DNA of 38,756 bases, taken from Saccharopolyspora elongata. Its GTDB lineage: Bacteria; Actinomycetota; Actinomycetes; Mycobacteriales; Pseudonocardiaceae. Where the stretch lies: the NCBI RefSeq assembly GCF_004348985.1, contig NZ_SMKW01000084.1:1-38756 (forward strand), written 5' to 3'. The number at the start of each line of letters is the position of its first letter. Position 1 is the stretch's first letter. The notes under the pieces are model-generated. The model did no database searches, was not told where the DNA came from, and saw only the letters and a list, made by a program, of their open reading frames with translations. Below are positions 37,828 to 38,756 of the stretch, one piece after another. A program made the position numbers and the translations under genes.

Positions 37828-38553
37828 ATGGCGACGATCGTGCTGGTTCCCGGCTTCTGGCTCGGCGCGTGGGCTTGGGAGGACGTGACGCGGGAGCTGC
37901 GGGCGCTGGGCCACGACGTCCACGCGGTGACGCTGCCCGGGCTCGCCGACCGCGCCGCCGAAGCCGGTCCCGAAGTCGGCGTCGAGACCCACATCTCGGA
38001 CCTGGTCGGGCTCATCGAGGACAACGATCTCCGGGACGTCGTGCTGGTCGGGCACAGCGGCGGGAACGTGCCCGTCACCGGCGCCGTCGACCGCGTTCCG
38101 GACCGGGTCGCGCGCGTCGTCTACGTCGACGCCGGCCCGATGCCGAGCGGCATGGCCGTGCTCGATTCCAACCCGCCGGAGGTCCAGGAGGAGTGGCGCA
38201 AGGCGGTCGAAGCCGACGGCGACGGCTGGCGCCTCCCGCTGCCCGAGTTCGGCGCGGAGGACCTGGCCGGGCTGTCCGACGAGCAGCTGGCCCGCATGCG
38301 AGCCATGAGCACGCCGCAGCCGTTCGCCACCGCAACGCAGCCCCTGCAGCGGCCGGACGCCGTCCCGGACGTGCCGATCTCCGTGATCGCGTCCACGTTC
38401 ACCCCGGAGGAGGTCAAGTCCCTCGTCGACGCCGGAATCTCGATGTTCGCGCTGCTGGCCGGGGCCGACTTGCACCACCTGCCGACCGGGCACTGGCCGA
38501 TGTTCTCGCGCCCCGCCGACCTCGCGGCGATGCTGTTGGACATCGCCGGCTGA
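37828..38553 (+). CDS. Alpha/beta hydrolase (esterase EstC-like)
   Basis: A 241-residue cytosolic alpha/beta hydrolase. It has the oxyanion region VPGFWLGAW (7-15), the nucleophile elbow GHSGG with S77 and a C-terminal H222 in GHWPMFSRP. The acid may lie in the strand before, near TFTPEEV. Length and motifs match the plant salicylate-esterase/EstC-like group. The ATG has AAAGGAG upstream. Substrate unknown; it is probably controlled by the divergent WYL regulator. Confidence 0.9.
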   Translation: MATIVLVPGFWLGAWAWEDVTRELRALGHDVHAVTLPGLADRAAEAGPEVGVETHISDLVGLIEDNDLRDVVLVGHSGGNVPVTGAVDRVPDRVARVVYVDAGPMPSGMAVLDSNPPEVQEEWRKAVEADGDGWRLPLPEFGAEDLAGLSDEQLARMRAMSTPQPFATATQPLQRPDAVPDVPISVIASTFTPEEVKSLVDAGISMFALLAGADLHHLPTGHWPMFSRPADLAAMLLDIAG

Positions 38554-38556
38554 CGT

Positions 38557-38642
38557 CCCGCAATTTCCATTGAAATCGCGGAAGTTGTCCACAGCCTCCG
38601 GCGTGTCGTGCCCCGACTCGCCGGAGGTCCGCAATTTCAATG
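38557..38642. repeat. Composite palindromic repeat, copy 4 (truncated by the terminal repeat)
   Basis: A palindrome around TTTCCATTGAAA (38557-38581) is followed by GTTGTCCACAG and a hairpin with arms CCTCCGGCG (38596-38604) and CGCCGGAGG (38619-38627). Then comes half of the second palindrome, CCGCAATTTCAATG (38629-38642). The half is cut off where the terminal inverted repeat begins to differ from the family. Confidence 0.85.
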
Positions 38643-38756
38643 AGGTGATCTCAGTGGAATGGGGCTGAGGGTCCGAAGAGGTGTGGGCGTGGGGTCCTGG
38701 TAGAAGAGGTCTCACCACAAGATCGTCTTCTGTAAGGGCCAGGACCCCACGTGATT
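38629..38756. repeat. Right copy of 128-bp terminal inverted repeat
   Basis: Exact reverse complement of bases 1-128. It starts with the half-palindrome at 38629-38642, followed by 114 bases of unrelated sequence with the 13-base-arm hairpin. No transposase or integrase frame is seen. Confidence 0.95.

Overview
The window is high-GC actinobacterial chromosome, most likely Pseudonocardiaceae and Saccharopolyspora-like. This rests on codon use, GTG starts, TAnnnT -10 boxes, several leaderless genes, the sdhCDAB arrangement, an SCO4848-type membrane protein and the actinobacterial nucleoside cluster. No tRNA, rRNA, CRISPR array, prophage or transposase was seen. The two ends of the window are an exact 128-bp inverted repeat (1-128 and 38629-38756), which may simply mark a contig ending in a dispersed repeat.

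Left part (0.1-8.0 kb): a secreted S33-type tripeptidyl aminopeptidase with an upstream single-domain LuxR regulator. Divergent from these is a tightly packed five-gene operon (2504-8046). It encodes a polyampholyte protein (very acidic N-terminus, very basic middle), a gluzincin-like HExxH protein and three uncharacterised proteins. This is the best candidate for an undescribed system.

Middle-left (8.1-18 kb): a class IV aminotransferase facing a MerR regulator; deoC with two overlapping aldehyde dehydrogenase genes, the second lacking the catalytic half; a PadR/HAAS membrane-protein pair; an orphan SUKH-fold protein; a duplicated-domain acidic protein; an ECF-like sigma factor; and an IclR regulator.

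Centre (18-29 kb): nucleoside uptake and salvage. It holds add, deoA, cdd, two BMP-type ABC permeases, a double-ATPase and a BMP lipoprotein. Together with deoC this gives import, deamination, phosphorolysis and cleavage of deoxyribose phosphate to acetaldehyde, which the dehydrogenases could oxidise. A coiled-coil gene and a DUF3800-like gene interrupt the block on the opposite strand.

Right part (29-38.6 kb): the succinate dehydrogenase operon sdhCDAB, an SCO4848-like membrane protein divergent from a D-Ala-D-Ala carboxypeptidase, then an accessory-looking stretch. That stretch has an FAD monooxygenase-TetR pair with a large operator palindrome, a WYL regulator and an alpha/beta hydrolase. 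A family of strong palindromes with the core TTTCAATTGAAA, or a one-base variant of it, sits at gene 3' ends at 8.1, 13.2, 36.7 and 38.6 kb and in the terminal repeats.
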